A DNA stretch of 64,000 nucleotides from Pigmentiphaga sp. NML030171 (GCF_002188635.1 NZ_NINX01000026.1:1-64000), one strand, 5' to 3'; numbered from the stretch's first letter, positions 1 through 8,604 are shown. Notes: a model not told the origin generated them from the letters alone. Translations and numbers: made by a program.

Positions 1-127
1 CGACTACATCGAGCGGTTCTACAACACAAGGCGCCAGCACTCAACGCTGGGATACGTCAGCCCCATGCAGTTCGAGGCGGCGGTTTGTTAGGTTAAACAA
101 CCTGTCCGGAGAGGCGGGGCAAGCCCA
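1..127 (+). mobile_element. Right end of an IS3-family insertion sequence (partial)
   Basis: The window opens inside an insertion sequence. The transposase 3' end is followed by about 35 bases that include the GC-rich stretch TGTCCGGAGAGGCGGGGCAA and then CCCA near 127. IS3-family elements usually end in CA, so this stretch could be the right terminal inverted repeat. The left end lies outside the window, so the repeat cannot be paired and the exact boundary is inferred. Confidence 0.55.
2..91 (+). CDS. IS3-family transposase OrfB, C-terminal fragment
   Basis: The 29 visible residues include YIERFYNTRRQHSTLGY and SPMQFE, followed by TAG at 89-91. This is the characteristic C-terminal tail of the DDE integrase-core transposase (OrfB) of IS3-family elements, just after the catalytic glutamate helix. 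The rest of the gene lies upstream of the window, so it cannot be told whether the element is intact. It ends about 110 bases from the end of the oppositely oriented substrate-binding gene, so the element sits immediately downstream of that operon. Confidence 0.85.
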   Translation, partial: DYIERFYNTRRQHSTLGYVSPMQFEAAVC

Positions 128-198
128 GACCTCTGAATGCGATCCCCAACCATAACTTCCCGGGCGGCCGCTTGTCGCGACCACCCCGTAAAGCAGTG

Positions 199-1227
199 TT
201 ACCGCGTACCGAGGATGGATGCGTCGTAGATCGCCGACAGGGGCGCCGACTCGGGGGTGATCAACCCGTTCTCGATATAGTGGTTGCGCATTTTCTCTAT
301 GGTCGACAGCTTGGTCTTGCCCGAAGGATTCAGCGAGACGGTGGCAAACAGCCTTTCGGCCATGGCCTGGTCCACCTTGAACAGCTTCATCAGGCGATCG
401 AGGCTTTCCTGGCGCGGCGCCTTGCCGATGTGTTGCACGGCTTCGAAGATGGCCGTGGCCGCTTCCCGGACCAGCCCGGGTTTCTCCTTCAGCGTGCTCC
501 GCTTGGCCAGAACCACGTAGGGGTCCCAGTCCGTGCCCACGTAGTCCGAGACCTTCGCCATGCTGCGCAGCAGATTGTCCCTGTCGGTCAGGATGCCCGT
601 ATGTTCCGTCGTGACCCAGATATCGGCCTTGCCTTCCTTGAGCGCCGTGTAGTTGGTGCCCACGCCGCCGGTGGGCACATAGACGATGTCGTCCTGGCTG
701 ACATCGAGCGACTTCAGGAAGAGGTCGACATAGAAGCGGTCGGTGCCCGCCAGCTGGGTGACGGCGAAACGCTTGCCCTTGAGGTCGATGAGCGCGATGG
801 GGTTGTCCGCCAGCGTCCACATGTGCCACTCGGCCCGGGTGCCCAGGTCGCCGATGATGGTGAACTGGACGCCCTTGCTCAGATAGTTGATGGTCGCGCC
901 CATGCCGTAGAGCCGGACGTCGCAGTTGTTCTCGGCTTCGGGCGTCCACTCGCGGCGATCGTCGATGGGCACGGGGTCGACGGGCTTGATGCTGTGCTTG
1001 TCCCAGAGCCCCAGGTCCTGGATCGTCGCGTTGATCAGGGCCGTGCCGGGGACGGTCCGTACGCCTATCTCGTAGGTGAAGGGAGTGGGTTCGCTGGGGA
1101 CCGGCGCGGGATCGCCGTCGCCGCCACAGCCCGGAAGCCAGGCGGCGGCCGGGAGCACGGCCATGGTCTTGAGCAGGCGCCGGCGTGCCGGCTGGAGGAT
1201 GAAGGGGGGAAGCGGAAGGCGCTGCAT
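199..1227 (-). CDS. ABC transporter substrate-binding protein, NMT1/SsuA-like lipoprotein (paralog 2)
   Basis: A 342-residue periplasmic binding protein of the NMT1/THI5/SsuA type, which captures small ligands such as sulfonates, nitriles or pyrimidine-like compounds for ABC importers; the ligand here is unknown. The N-terminus has three arginines at residues 15-17, a hydrophobic stretch and a lipobox LPGC with Cys34, so it is probably a lipoprotein, possibly exported by Tat. It is a close paralog of the gene just upstream: shared stretches include MRNHY near the C-terminus, YGMGATINY, GTRAEWHMW and IWVTTEH. The 27-base gap to that gene holds an AGGAG ribosome-binding site. No permease or ATPase gene follows; the IS end lies downstream instead. 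Confidence 0.82.
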   Translation of the reverse strand: MQRLPLPPFILQPARRRLLKTMAVLPAAAWLPGCGGDGDPAPVPSEPTPFTYEIGVRTVPGTALINATIQDLGLWDKHSIKPVDPVPIDDRREWTPEAENNCDVRLYGMGATINYLSKGVQFTIIGDLGTRAEWHMWTLADNPIALIDLKGKRFAVTQLAGTDRFYVDLFLKSLDVSQDDIVYVPTGGVGTNYTALKEGKADIWVTTEHTGILTDRDNLLRSMAKVSDYVGTDWDPYVVLAKRSTLKEKPGLVREAATAIFEAVQHIGKAPRQESLDRLMKLFKVDQAMAERLFATVSLNPSGKTKLSTIEKMRNHYIENGLITPESAPLSAIYDASILGTR

Positions 1228-1254
1228 GGGATTCTCCTGGGTGGAAGGGGGATG

Positions 1255-2283
1255 TCAGGCAACCGTGCCGACGACCGAGGCATCGAAGATCGCGTCGATG
1301 GGCAGGGCATCGCGTTTGATCACACCGGTGTCCACGTAGTGGTTGCGCATCTTTTCTATCGTCGACAGCTTGATCTTGCCGGTGGGGTTCAGCGATACGG
1401 TGGATAGCAGCCTGCCGGCGACGGCCTCGTCGACCTTGAAGCGCTGCATGAGGCGGGCCACGTTTTCCTGGCGGGGGGCCTGGTCGATGTGCCGGACGGC
1501 CTCCAGGATGGTGGCGACGGCTTCCTTCACCAGCGCGGGCCGTTCGGCCAGCGTGCGCCGCTTGGCGACGATGACGTAGGGATCCCAGTCCTTGCCGACG
1601 AAGTCGGAGATCCTGGCGACGCTTTGCAGGCGTTGCTCACGGTCGATCAGGATGGCGGCGTGTTCGGTGGTTACCCAGATGTCGGCCTGGCCGCTGCGCA
1701 GCGCCTGGTAGTTCTGCGGCACGCCGCCGGTGGGCACCAGGGTGACGTCGTCCTGGCTGACGCCCAGCGACTTCAGGAACAGGTCGACATACAGCCGGTC
1801 CGTGCCCGACAACTGCGTGACGGCGAAACGCTTGCCCTTGAGCTGCCGCGCATCGACGGGCCGATCGGCCATCGACCACATGTGCCATTCGGCCCGCGTC
1901 CCCAGATCCGCGACGATGACGAAATCCACCCCCTTGCTGGGGTAGTTGATGGTCGCACCCATGCCATACAGGCGCACGTCGGAGTGGTTTTCTTCCCCCG
2001 GACTCCAGGTCCGCCGGTCGCCGCCGCCCAGGGGAGGCGGCACGACCGGCTTCAGGCCGTGCTTGCGCCACAGGCCGAGGTCCTGGGCGGTAGCGTCGAT
2101 CAGCGCCGTACCCGGCACGGTATTCACGCCCATGGTGAAGGTGAACTCGGTCAGGTCGCCCTGGGCGGCACGTGCGGGGCCCAGCCAGCAGGCGGCGGGG
2201 AGAAAGGCTGCCGTGGCCAGCAGCCTGCGGCGGGCAGCCTGCTGCGGCGAGAGCGAACTGCCAAGGAATGGCGCGATGAGCAT
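1255..2283 (-). CDS. ABC transporter substrate-binding protein, NMT1/SsuA-like (paralog 1)
   Basis: A 342-residue periplasmic binding protein of the same NMT1/SsuA-like family and length as its downstream neighbour, and first gene of the pair. It has RRR at residues 18-20, a hydrophobic segment and a likely signal-peptidase site after PARA near residue 39, which fits Tat export to the periplasm, but it has no lipobox. The start is supported by AGGAGA eight bases upstream of ATG. The two proteins look like a tandem duplication in which one copy became, or stayed, a lipoprotein. The ligand is not predictable from sequence. Confidence 0.82.
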   Translation of the reverse strand: MLIAPFLGSSLSPQQAARRRLLATAAFLPAACWLGPARAAQGDLTEFTFTMGVNTVPGTALIDATAQDLGLWRKHGLKPVVPPPLGGGDRRTWSPGEENHSDVRLYGMGATINYPSKGVDFVIVADLGTRAEWHMWSMADRPVDARQLKGKRFAVTQLSGTDRLYVDLFLKSLGVSQDDVTLVPTGGVPQNYQALRSGQADIWVTTEHAAILIDREQRLQSVARISDFVGKDWDPYVIVAKRRTLAERPALVKEAVATILEAVRHIDQAPRQENVARLMQRFKVDEAVAGRLLSTVSLNPTGKIKLSTIEKMRNHYVDTGVIKRDALPIDAIFDASVVGTVA

Positions 2284-2896
2284 GGTCGTTGTCTCCTGTC
2301 TGATTGTTTTGTATATAAAAATAGTTTTCGAATACTAAACTTGACGCAAGCTTGCCGGCAAGTCAGGTCATTCCCTGCGTTCGTGGAGGTCACAATTCGG
2401 ACCAAATGGTTCGATACGCTATGGAAGCGAGAGAGACAGGGCGTGAACAGGACCCGGGGGGAGGTCCCGGCCAAGCGCGTGTCGGCCGTGCGGATGGCGG
2501 AAGCGCCGATGCCGGGAGCTAAGTGGTTTCTCTAGGGAGGCGGGAGAATGCCGGCAACAATGAATGTTGCACTTTCATCGGAAATCGCTGGCGAGCGCTT
2601 ACCATCGAATGGTGGCCGGCCTTGCAGGAAGATGGACGCGTCGCGGATTTCGCAGGGAGGGCATGAAACTGGAAATGTCGTATTTTTTTACATGTTGAAT
2701 TGTGGGCGCAATTATGTAATAACGCTCATACGCCAAAGTTAACGGCAGTGCTGCGCAAAACTTTAGCGCTGGTTCGCCTTCCAGTCGCTGCGCATCACGT
2801 CGTTCTCCGTGTGCGGGCTTTGCTTCGATCCTGGCTGTGTCTCCATGGCGTGCCGCAGGCACGCTGGTACCAATTTAGTCATTGAGCTGTCCCGCC
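2284..2896. other. Intergenic region of about 610 bases between divergent genes
   Basis: No convincing gene is seen; the short open frames here lack a ribosome-binding site and a recognisable product. Next to the minus-strand operon there is an AT-rich patch containing TATATA and a 16-base dyad (listed separately). On the plus strand TTGAAT (2695-2700), a 16-base spacer and TAATAA (2717-2722) could form the promoter of the heparinase-like gene; the spacer carries the dyad ATTGTGGGCGCAAT at 2699-2712. Confidence 0.5.
2322..2337. promoter_or_regulatory. 16-base dyad, possible operator of the substrate-binding protein pair
   Basis: TAGTTTTCGAATACTA is palindromic at 14 of 16 positions around the centre TTCGAA. 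It lies about 40 bases upstream of the first substrate-binding gene, beside the AT-rich TATATA patch that probably holds its -10 box. The position fits a repressor or activator site; no cognate regulator is adjacent. Confidence 0.35.
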
Positions 2897-3871
2897 ATGT
2901 CCTACCTCACGGATTCTTCGAAGTTGTCCGGCTTCTGGAACGCGCGCTCGCAAGGCCTGCACCGGTTCTGGTGGGGGCTGCGGTATGCCCAGCCCATGAC
3001 CTTGCTGGGAACGCACCTGGGCCGCAAGGACGAATACCTGGCCTGGTTCAACACGGTCGAGACACCGGTGCTGCGCCATCCGGCCAGCCGCTGGAGCTTC
3101 TGCCAGCGGCCGCCCAGCATGGTGGGGGCGCAGGCTTTTCACTTCTTCGGCGTGGAAAGGGTGCTTTCCGACAATCGTGGCTGGCACTGGCGGCCCTGGG
3201 GCGAGAACTGGCTGCACAATCTCCATGCCTTCGACGATCTGGTGGCGGACGGCGCGGAAGGCCGCTTCGAGTGGCACGAGAAGCTGGTCACCAACTGGAT
3301 CGTGGCCAATGCGCCCGGCAAGGGCGTGGGCTGGCGGCCTCCCAGCCTGTCGCGCCGCATCGTGAACTGGGTCAAGTGGGACCTGGACAAGCATGGCTTG
3401 AACGAAGTGGGGCGGCGCAATCTGGTCGTGCAGGTGCGTTTCCTGCGCCAGCGGCTGGGTGTGTCGATGACGGCGGCCTATCCGACGAAGGCGGGCAAGG
3501 CGCTGCTGTTCGCCGGCGCGTTCTTCGATGGAGCGGAAGCCGCGGCGTGGCGCAAGACCGGGCTGTCGGTGCTGCGCACGGCACTCAAGCCCAGCTATAT
3601 GCGGGCCAGGCTGGGCGGAGGCGATGGCTATCGCATCGCCATCATCGAGGATCTGCTGGACGTGATCCAGCTCGACAAGATCTATCCAGGCACGCTGGGA
3701 CGGGACGAGCTGGCTCGTTCGCAGGATCTGGTGCTGCCGCTGCTGGCGATGGAAGGCGAGCGTCGCGCCGCGCCCGGGCTGGACGGGGCCGAGCCGGTAT
3801 TCTTTGCCGAGCCGAAGGTGCACGCGCTGCGGCAGTACGCGCAGCGGCTGGGCCTGAACGCACCGGCCTGA
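2897..3871 (+). CDS. Heparinase II/III-family protein, N-terminal domain only
   Basis: A 324-residue protein that resembles the N-terminal alpha-toroid half of the heparinase II/III polysaccharide-lyase family: WVKWDLDKHGLNEVGRRNL, KALLFAGAFFDGAEAAAW and IIEDLLDVIQL correspond to conserved helices. Full family members are usually well over 500 residues with a C-terminal beta-sheet domain, which is absent; the frame ends at TGA and the next gene starts about 120 bases later. The family's GNH and GGHFERSPMYH-type active-site segments appear here as MTAAYPT and ARLGGGDGYR, so lyase activity is doubtful. ATG at 2897 is preferred over an upstream TTG at 2882, although neither has a clear ribosome-binding site. 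It may be a pseudoenzyme or a decaying gene. Confidence 0.6.
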   Translation: MSYLTDSSKLSGFWNARSQGLHRFWWGLRYAQPMTLLGTHLGRKDEYLAWFNTVETPVLRHPASRWSFCQRPPSMVGAQAFHFFGVERVLSDNRGWHWRPWGENWLHNLHAFDDLVADGAEGRFEWHEKLVTNWIVANAPGKGVGWRPPSLSRRIVNWVKWDLDKHGLNEVGRRNLVVQVRFLRQRLGVSMTAAYPTKAGKALLFAGAFFDGAEAAAWRKTGLSVLRTALKPSYMRARLGGGDGYRIAIIEDLLDVIQLDKIYPGTLGRDELARSQDLVLPLLAMEGERRAAPGLDGAEPVFFAEPKVHALRQYAQRLGLNAPA

Positions 3872-3989
3872 TCTTCCGGCGGCTTCTTACCCCCTTACAA
3901 TAGGCGCTCCTCCGCAAAGGAGGGGTGCCGGCGTCTGCCTGCCCCGCATGCCGGGCATCTTCTTCGTGGGGCCTAGTCCGAGTCTGTCC

Positions 3990-5201
3990 ATGCTTCGCAT
4001 ATCGCTTGCTTCCGGTTTCCTCGGTCTGTCGGTCCTGCTGGCCGCGCCCGTGCACGCCGCCGACCCGTTGCGCATCGGCGAGATCAACAGCTACAAGGCG
4101 CAGCCCGCCTTCCTCGAACCCTATCGCAAGGCCATGCTGCTGGCCCTGGACGAAGTCAACGCCGCGGGCGGCGTGAACGGGCGTCCGCTGGAGCTGGTGA
4201 TCCGGGACGACAACGGCGTGCCGGGCGATGCGGTGCGCGCGGCCGAAGAGCTGGTCTCGCGCGAGCGCGTGGCGATGCTGGCCGGCGGCTTCCTGTCCAA
4301 CGTCGGCCTGGCGCTGGGCGACTATGCCCGGCAGCGCAAGGTCCCGTTCCTGGCCAGCGAGCCTTTGACCGACAAGATCACCTGGGCCAACGGCAACCGC
4401 TACACCTTCCGCTTGCGGCCGTCGACCTGGATGCAGGTGTCCATGCTGGTGCCCGAGGCGGCCAAGCTGGGCAAGAAGCGCTGGGCCATCGTCTATCCGA
4501 ACTATGAGTACGGACAGTCCGCGGTGCAGACCTTCAAGACGCTGCTGCAGGCCGCGCAGCCCGGCGTCGAGTTCGTGACCGAGCAGGCGACCCCGCTCGG
4601 CAAGCTCGATGCGGGGCCCGTGGTGCAGGCGCTGGAGGCCAGCAAGCCGGATGCGATCTTCAACGTGCTGTTCGCCACCGACCTGACCAAGTTCGTGCGC
4701 GAAGGCGCCACGCGAGGCCTGTTCAAGGGGCGCGAGGTGGTCAGCCTGCTGTCGGGCGAGCCCGAGTACCTCGAGCCGCTGAAGGACGAGGCGCCCGAGG
4801 GCTGGATCGTGACGGGCTATCCCTGGTATGCGATCAAGACGCCCGAGCACCAGCGCTTCCTGGATGCCTATCGGAAGAAGTACGGCGAGCCGCCGCGCCA
4901 GGGTTCGGTGGTGGGCTACGTGACCATCCACGCCGCGGCCGAGGCGCTGCGGCGCGCGGGCGGCACCGATCCGGAGAAGATCGTCGACGCGTTCCGCAAC
5001 ATGCCGCTGTCCTCGCCCTGGGGACCCATCGTGTTCCGCGCGCAGGACAACCAGTCGACGCTGGGCGCCTTCGTCGGGCGGACCGCGCTGCAGGGCAGCG
5101 GGGCGCAGCGCACGGGCGTCATGGTGGACTTCCGCTATGCCGACGGCGCCAGGTACCAGCCCACCGATGCCGAGGTGGCGAAGCTGCGGCCGGCGCGCTG
5201 A
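3990..5201 (+). CDS. Branched-chain amino-acid type ABC transporter substrate-binding protein
   Basis: A 403-residue periplasmic binding protein of the LivK/Peripla_BP_6 family, first gene of a four-gene importer operon. The start is placed at ATG 3990 because it gives a clean Sec signal peptide (MLRISLASGFLGLSVLLAA, cleavage after VHA); an upstream in-frame ATG at 3948 would put 14 hydrophilic and mixed residues before it. Family features are EPYRKAMLLALDEVNAAGGVNGRPLELVIRD-like N-terminal strands and the YEYGQSAVQTFK region. In this family ligands range from leucine to urea, short amides and aromatic acids, so the substrate is open. The permease starts four bases after its stop. Confidence 0.85.
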   Translation: MLRISLASGFLGLSVLLAAPVHAADPLRIGEINSYKAQPAFLEPYRKAMLLALDEVNAAGGVNGRPLELVIRDDNGVPGDAVRAAEELVSRERVAMLAGGFLSNVGLALGDYARQRKVPFLASEPLTDKITWANGNRYTFRLRPSTWMQVSMLVPEAAKLGKKRWAIVYPNYEYGQSAVQTFKTLLQAAQPGVEFVTEQATPLGKLDAGPVVQALEASKPDAIFNVLFATDLTKFVREGATRGLFKGREVVSLLSGEPEYLEPLKDEAPEGWIVTGYPWYAIKTPEHQRFLDAYRKKYGEPPRQGSVVGYVTIHAAAEALRRAGGTDPEKIVDAFRNMPLSSPWGPIVFRAQDNQSTLGAFVGRTALQGSGAQRTGVMVDFRYADGARYQPTDAEVAKLRPAR

Positions 5202-5204
5202 GCG

Positions 5205-7148
5205 GTGCTAGCGCAACTGCTGAACGGGCTGGCCAGCGCCAGCAGCCTGTTCCTGCTGTCGCTGGGGTTGACGCTGATCTTCGGCGTGTCGCGCGTGGTC
5301 AATTTCGCGCACGGCTCGCTCGCCATGCTGGGGCTGTACCTGGGCGTCACCCTGGCCCAGGCGCTTATCCCGCTGTGGGGCGCGCTGGGGTTCTGGGGCG
5401 CGGTGGCGGGCGCGGCGCTGGCGGTGGCCGTGGTGGGCGCGCTGATCGAGCGCGGCGTGCTGCGCCGGCTCTACGGCAGTCCCGAACTCTTTCAACTGGT
5501 CGCGACCTTCGCGCTGGTGCTGATCATCCGCGATGCGACGCTGGCCGCCTGGGGCGCCGACGATCGGCTCGGGCCCAAGGCGCCGGGGCTGACCGGCGTG
5601 CTGGCGCCCGGCACGCTGAACCTGCCGTCGTATGACTTCGTGCTGATGGCGATCGGCCTGCTGGTGCTGGCAGGCGTGCAATGGATCATGACGTCCACGC
5701 GCTGGGGCCTGCAATTGCGCGCCGCCACCGAGGATCGCGAGATGGCGCTGGCCGTGGGCGTGGACGAGCGGCGGCTGTTCACGCAGGTATTCGCGCTGGG
5801 CGCCGGCCTGGCGGGGCTGGCGGGGGCGTTGCAGATGCCGCGCGAGCCGGCGTCGCTGGCCTACGACCTGCAGGTCGTGGCCGAGGCCTTCGTGGTGACC
5901 GTGGTGGGCGGCATGGGCAGCGTGATCGGCGCCTTCGTGGCGGCGATGATGATAGGCGTGGTCAAGGCGGCCTGCGTGGCGCTGGGAACGGTGTCGATAG
6001 GCGGCCTGGAACTGGTGCTGCCCAAGCTGACGCTGGTGATCGAATTCCTGCTGATGGCCATCGTGCTGGCCTTCCGCCCTTGGGGGCTGTTCGGGCGGCC
6101 GGTGGCGCCGCCGCGCGCGGCGCGCGCCGAGCTCAATCCGCTGCCGCCGCCCACGCGCCGCGGCGGCCTGTTGCTGGCCGCGGGCGTGGCGGCGCTGGCG
6201 CTGTTGCCCTGGCTGGCCGGCGACATGGCTTACGTGCTGGTCCTGGCCGTGGATGTCCTGATCGCCGGTCTTTTCGCCGCCAGCCTGTATGTCCTGATGG
6301 GGCCGGGCGGCGTCCATTCGTTCGGCCATGCGGCCTTCCTGGGCCTGGGGGCTTATGGCGGGGCGCTGGCCGCGCCGCTGGTGGCGGCCGTGCTGCCGGG
6401 GCTGGGCGACTCGGGGCTAGGCGGCATCGCCAGCATCCTGCTGTGTCTGGCGGCGGGCATGCTGCTGGCGCTGGCCGGCGCGGCGGTGTTCGGTTTCGTC
6501 GTGCTCCGGGCGGCGGGAGTCTACGCGGCCATGCTGACCCTGGCCTTTGCCCAGATCACCTGGTCCGTCGCCTTCCAGTGGGATGCGGTGACGGGGGGCA
6601 GCAACGGCCTGTTCGGCTTCTGGCCCCAAGGCTGGCTGGCGACGCGCGAAGGATATTACTGGTTCGTCCTGGCGGTGGCCGGCGCCGGCGGCCTGCTGCT
6701 GCGGCACCTGATGCACGCGCCCTTCGGGCTGACGCTGCGCATGGTGCGCGACGCGCCGTTGCGCGCCGAGAGCCTGGGCCTGCCGGTGTTCGCGGTGCGC
6801 TGGACGGCCTTCATGCTGGCGGGGGCGCTGGCCGGAGCCGCTGGCGTCCTGACGGTGTTCGCCAAGGGATCGGTCGCGCCCGACCTGCTGGCCATTCCCC
6901 GTTCGGTCGACGCGCTCGTCATGGTCCTGCTGGGCGGCCTGCAATCGCTGGCCGGCCCGTGGCTGGGCGCCCTGGCGTATACGGTGGGGCAGGATTTCCT
7001 GGCGCGCGCCACCGAGTACTGGCGCGCCGCGATCGGCCTGGCCATGCTCGCGGTGATCCTGCTTGCCCCGGGCGGCCTGACCGGCGTCCGGCGGCTGGGG
7101 CGCCTTGCCCCAGCGGGACGGCCGGATGACGGGAGGGCGCCGCGATGA
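5205..7148 (+). CDS. Fused LivH-LivM branched-chain amino-acid type ABC permease
   Basis: A 647-residue inner-membrane protein that joins both permease subunits of a HAAT-family importer. Residues 1 to about 290 are LivH-like (GLTLIFGVSRVVNFAHGSLAML, and RPWGLFG at its end); a proline-rich linker (LNPLPPPTRRGG) follows, and about residue 320 onward is LivM-like (GPGGVHSFGHAAFLGLGAYG, GGSNGLFGF). In most bacteria these are two genes. It starts at GTG 5205, four bases after the binding-protein gene, and its TGA overlaps the ATG of livG (ATGA), showing translational coupling. The fused protein should form the complete transmembrane pore with LivG and LivF. Confidence 0.88.
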   Translation: MLAQLLNGLASASSLFLLSLGLTLIFGVSRVVNFAHGSLAMLGLYLGVTLAQALIPLWGALGFWGAVAGAALAVAVVGALIERGVLRRLYGSPELFQLVATFALVLIIRDATLAAWGADDRLGPKAPGLTGVLAPGTLNLPSYDFVLMAIGLLVLAGVQWIMTSTRWGLQLRAATEDREMALAVGVDERRLFTQVFALGAGLAGLAGALQMPREPASLAYDLQVVAEAFVVTVVGGMGSVIGAFVAAMMIGVVKAACVALGTVSIGGLELVLPKLTLVIEFLLMAIVLAFRPWGLFGRPVAPPRAARAELNPLPPPTRRGGLLLAAGVAALALLPWLAGDMAYVLVLAVDVLIAGLFAASLYVLMGPGGVHSFGHAAFLGLGAYGGALAAPLVAAVLPGLGDSGLGGIASILLCLAAGMLLALAGAAVFGFVVLRAAGVYAAMLTLAFAQITWSVAFQWDAVTGGSNGLFGFWPQGWLATREGYYWFVLAVAGAGGLLLRHLMHAPFGLTLRMVRDAPLRAESLGLPVFAVRWTAFMLAGALAGAAGVLTVFAKGSVAPDLLAIPRSVDALVMVLLGGLQSLAGPWLGALAYTVGQDFLARATEYWRAAIGLAMLAVILLAPGGLTGVRRLGRLAPAGRPDDGRAPR

Positions 7149-7900
7149 AGCTGGTCGTCACGGGCTTGTCCAAGTCGTTCGGCGCCGTTCGGGCGGTGGA
7201 CGACGTCGGGTTCACGCTGGAAGGCGGCCAGATGCTGGCCTTGATCGGACCGAACGGCGCGGGCAAGAGCACCTGCTTCCAGTGCATCAACGGCCAGCTC
7301 CGGCCTGATGCCGGACGCATCGAATTCGATGGGCGCGATCTGGCGCGCCTGGGTGTCGCCGCGCGGGCCCGGCTGGGTCTGGGACGGACGTTCCAGATCG
7401 CCCAGGTGGCCGCGTCGCTGAGCGTGGGCCAGCACGTCGCGCTGGCGCTGGCCGCCCGCGATCCCGGCGTCTGGCACGGGATCCGGGGGCGCGGGGCGGG
7501 CGTGGACCCGGCCGAACTGCGCGCCTGGCTGGAACGCTTCGACCTGGAGCCGCTGGCCGGCAGGCTGTGCGGGGAACTGCCTTATCCCGAGCTCAAGCGC
7601 GTGGAGCTGGCCAGCGCGCTGGCCCTGAGGCCCCGGGTGCTGCTGATGGACGAACCCACGGCCGGCATGACCCGCGCCGACCGGCGCGGCCTGATGGCCA
7701 TCGTGAAGCAGGAGGCCGCGGGCGGCCTGGCGGTGTTGTTCACCGAGCACAGCATGGACGTGGTGTTCGGCTTTGCCGACAAGGTCCTGGTCCTGGTGCG
7801 CGGCCGCGTGATCGCGGACGGGGCGCCCGCGCAGATCGCCGCCGACCCGGCGGTGCGGGCGGCCTACCTGGGCACGGCCGCGGCGGGAGAGCCGGCATGA
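7145..7900 (+). CDS. livG: Branched-chain amino-acid type ABC transporter ATP-binding protein LivG
   Basis: A 251-residue cytoplasmic ATPase. The Walker A motif GPNGAGKS is at residues 35-42 and Walker B is LLMDEP, followed by TAGM; the C-terminus GAPAQIAADPAVRAAYLG is typical of LivG. The ABC signature is unusual: LPYPELKR takes the place of the LPYGEQRR normally seen in this subfamily, which may still be functional. ATGA overlaps join it to the permease gene upstream and livF downstream. It powers import together with LivF. Confidence 0.88.
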   Translation: MKLVVTGLSKSFGAVRAVDDVGFTLEGGQMLALIGPNGAGKSTCFQCINGQLRPDAGRIEFDGRDLARLGVAARARLGLGRTFQIAQVAASLSVGQHVALALAARDPGVWHGIRGRGAGVDPAELRAWLERFDLEPLAGRLCGELPYPELKRVELASALALRPRVLLMDEPTAGMTRADRRGLMAIVKQEAAGGLAVLFTEHSMDVVFGFADKVLVLVRGRVIADGAPAQIAADPAVRAAYLGTAAAGEPA

Positions 7901-8565
7901 CGGCGCTGTTGCGCACGCATGCGCTGTGCGCCTTCCATGGCCGGGCGCAGGCGTTGTTCGACGTGGACCTGGAGGTCGGGGCGGGAGAAATCGTCGCCCT
8001 GGTCGGACGCAACGGGGCCGGCAAGAGCACGCTGATGCGCGCCTTGGCGGGCCTGGTGGAAACCACGGGCGAGGTGCTGCTGGCCGGCCGCTCCATGGCC
8101 GGCTGGCGTGCCGACAGGCGGGTGCATGCGGGGCTGGCCTGGGTGCCCGAGGATCGGCGTATCTTCACCCAGCTCACGGCGCGGCAGAATCTGGAGGTGG
8201 CCGCGGGCCGGCCGCGTCCCGGCGCGGAACCCTGGACCGTGGAACGGGTCTGTCGCCTGTTTCCCGAACTCGAGCCGCTGGCGCATCGCCCGGGAGGCGC
8301 GCTGAGCGGTGGCGAGCAGCAGATGCTGGCGATCGGCCGGGCGCTGATGACCCAGCCCCGGGTAATCCTGCTGGACGAGCCGTCCGAGGGCGTGGCCCCC
8401 ATCGTGGTGCAGCGGCTGGTGGAGGCGATACGCGTCCTGCGCGGGCAGGGGTTGGCGATCCTGCTGTCCGAGCAGAACGAGGCCCTGGCCGCGCCGCTGG
8501 CCGACCGCAGCCTGTACCTGGATGACGGCGTGCTGGGAAGGGCGCCCCCAGGGGCGCCAGGGTAG
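7897..8565 (+). CDS. livF: Branched-chain amino-acid type ABC transporter ATP-binding protein LivF
   Basis: A 222-residue ATPase and last gene of the importer operon. It has Walker A GRNGAGKST, the signature LSGGEQQMLAIGRAL, and Walker B VILLDEPSEGVAP, which is characteristic of LivF. ATG 7897 is chosen because it overlaps the livG stop (ATGA) and gives the normal LivF length; the open frame continues upstream only by chance. A GC-rich stem (8541-8558) lies inside its last codons. About 110 bases separate it from the regulated enoyl-CoA hydratase operon, so the importer may supply that pathway with substrate, which is an inference from proximity. Confidence 0.88.
   Translation: MTALLRTHALCAFHGRAQALFDVDLEVGAGEIVALVGRNGAGKSTLMRALAGLVETTGEVLLAGRSMAGWRADRRVHAGLAWVPEDRRIFTQLTARQNLEVAAGRPRPGAEPWTVERVCRLFPELEPLAHRPGGALSGGEQQMLAIGRALMTQPRVILLDEPSEGVAPIVVQRLVEAIRVLRGQGLAILLSEQNEALAAPLADRSLYLDDGVLGRAPPGAPG
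8541..8558 (+). repeat. GC-rich perfect stem-loop at the 3' end of livF
   Basis: GGCGCCCC and GGGGCGCC form an 8-base-pair stem around CA, ending seven bases before the end of the livF stop codon. No run of T follows, so it is not a canonical terminator, but it could protect the transcript 3' end. Confidence 0.45.
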
Positions 8566-8604
8566 GGGCGCCTCCCGCGCTGGCGGCGCCCGACGCTCGT
8601 CCAT

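Noticed and set aside
2548-2742. Short open frame in the 2.3-2.9 kb intergenic region
   Set aside because: No ribosome-binding site or recognisable product, and composition differs from genes; treated as noncoding.
3909-3923. CCTCC-GCAAA-GGAGG hairpin before the ABC importer operon
   Set aside because: Only five base pairs and no T run; too weak to call a terminator or attenuator.
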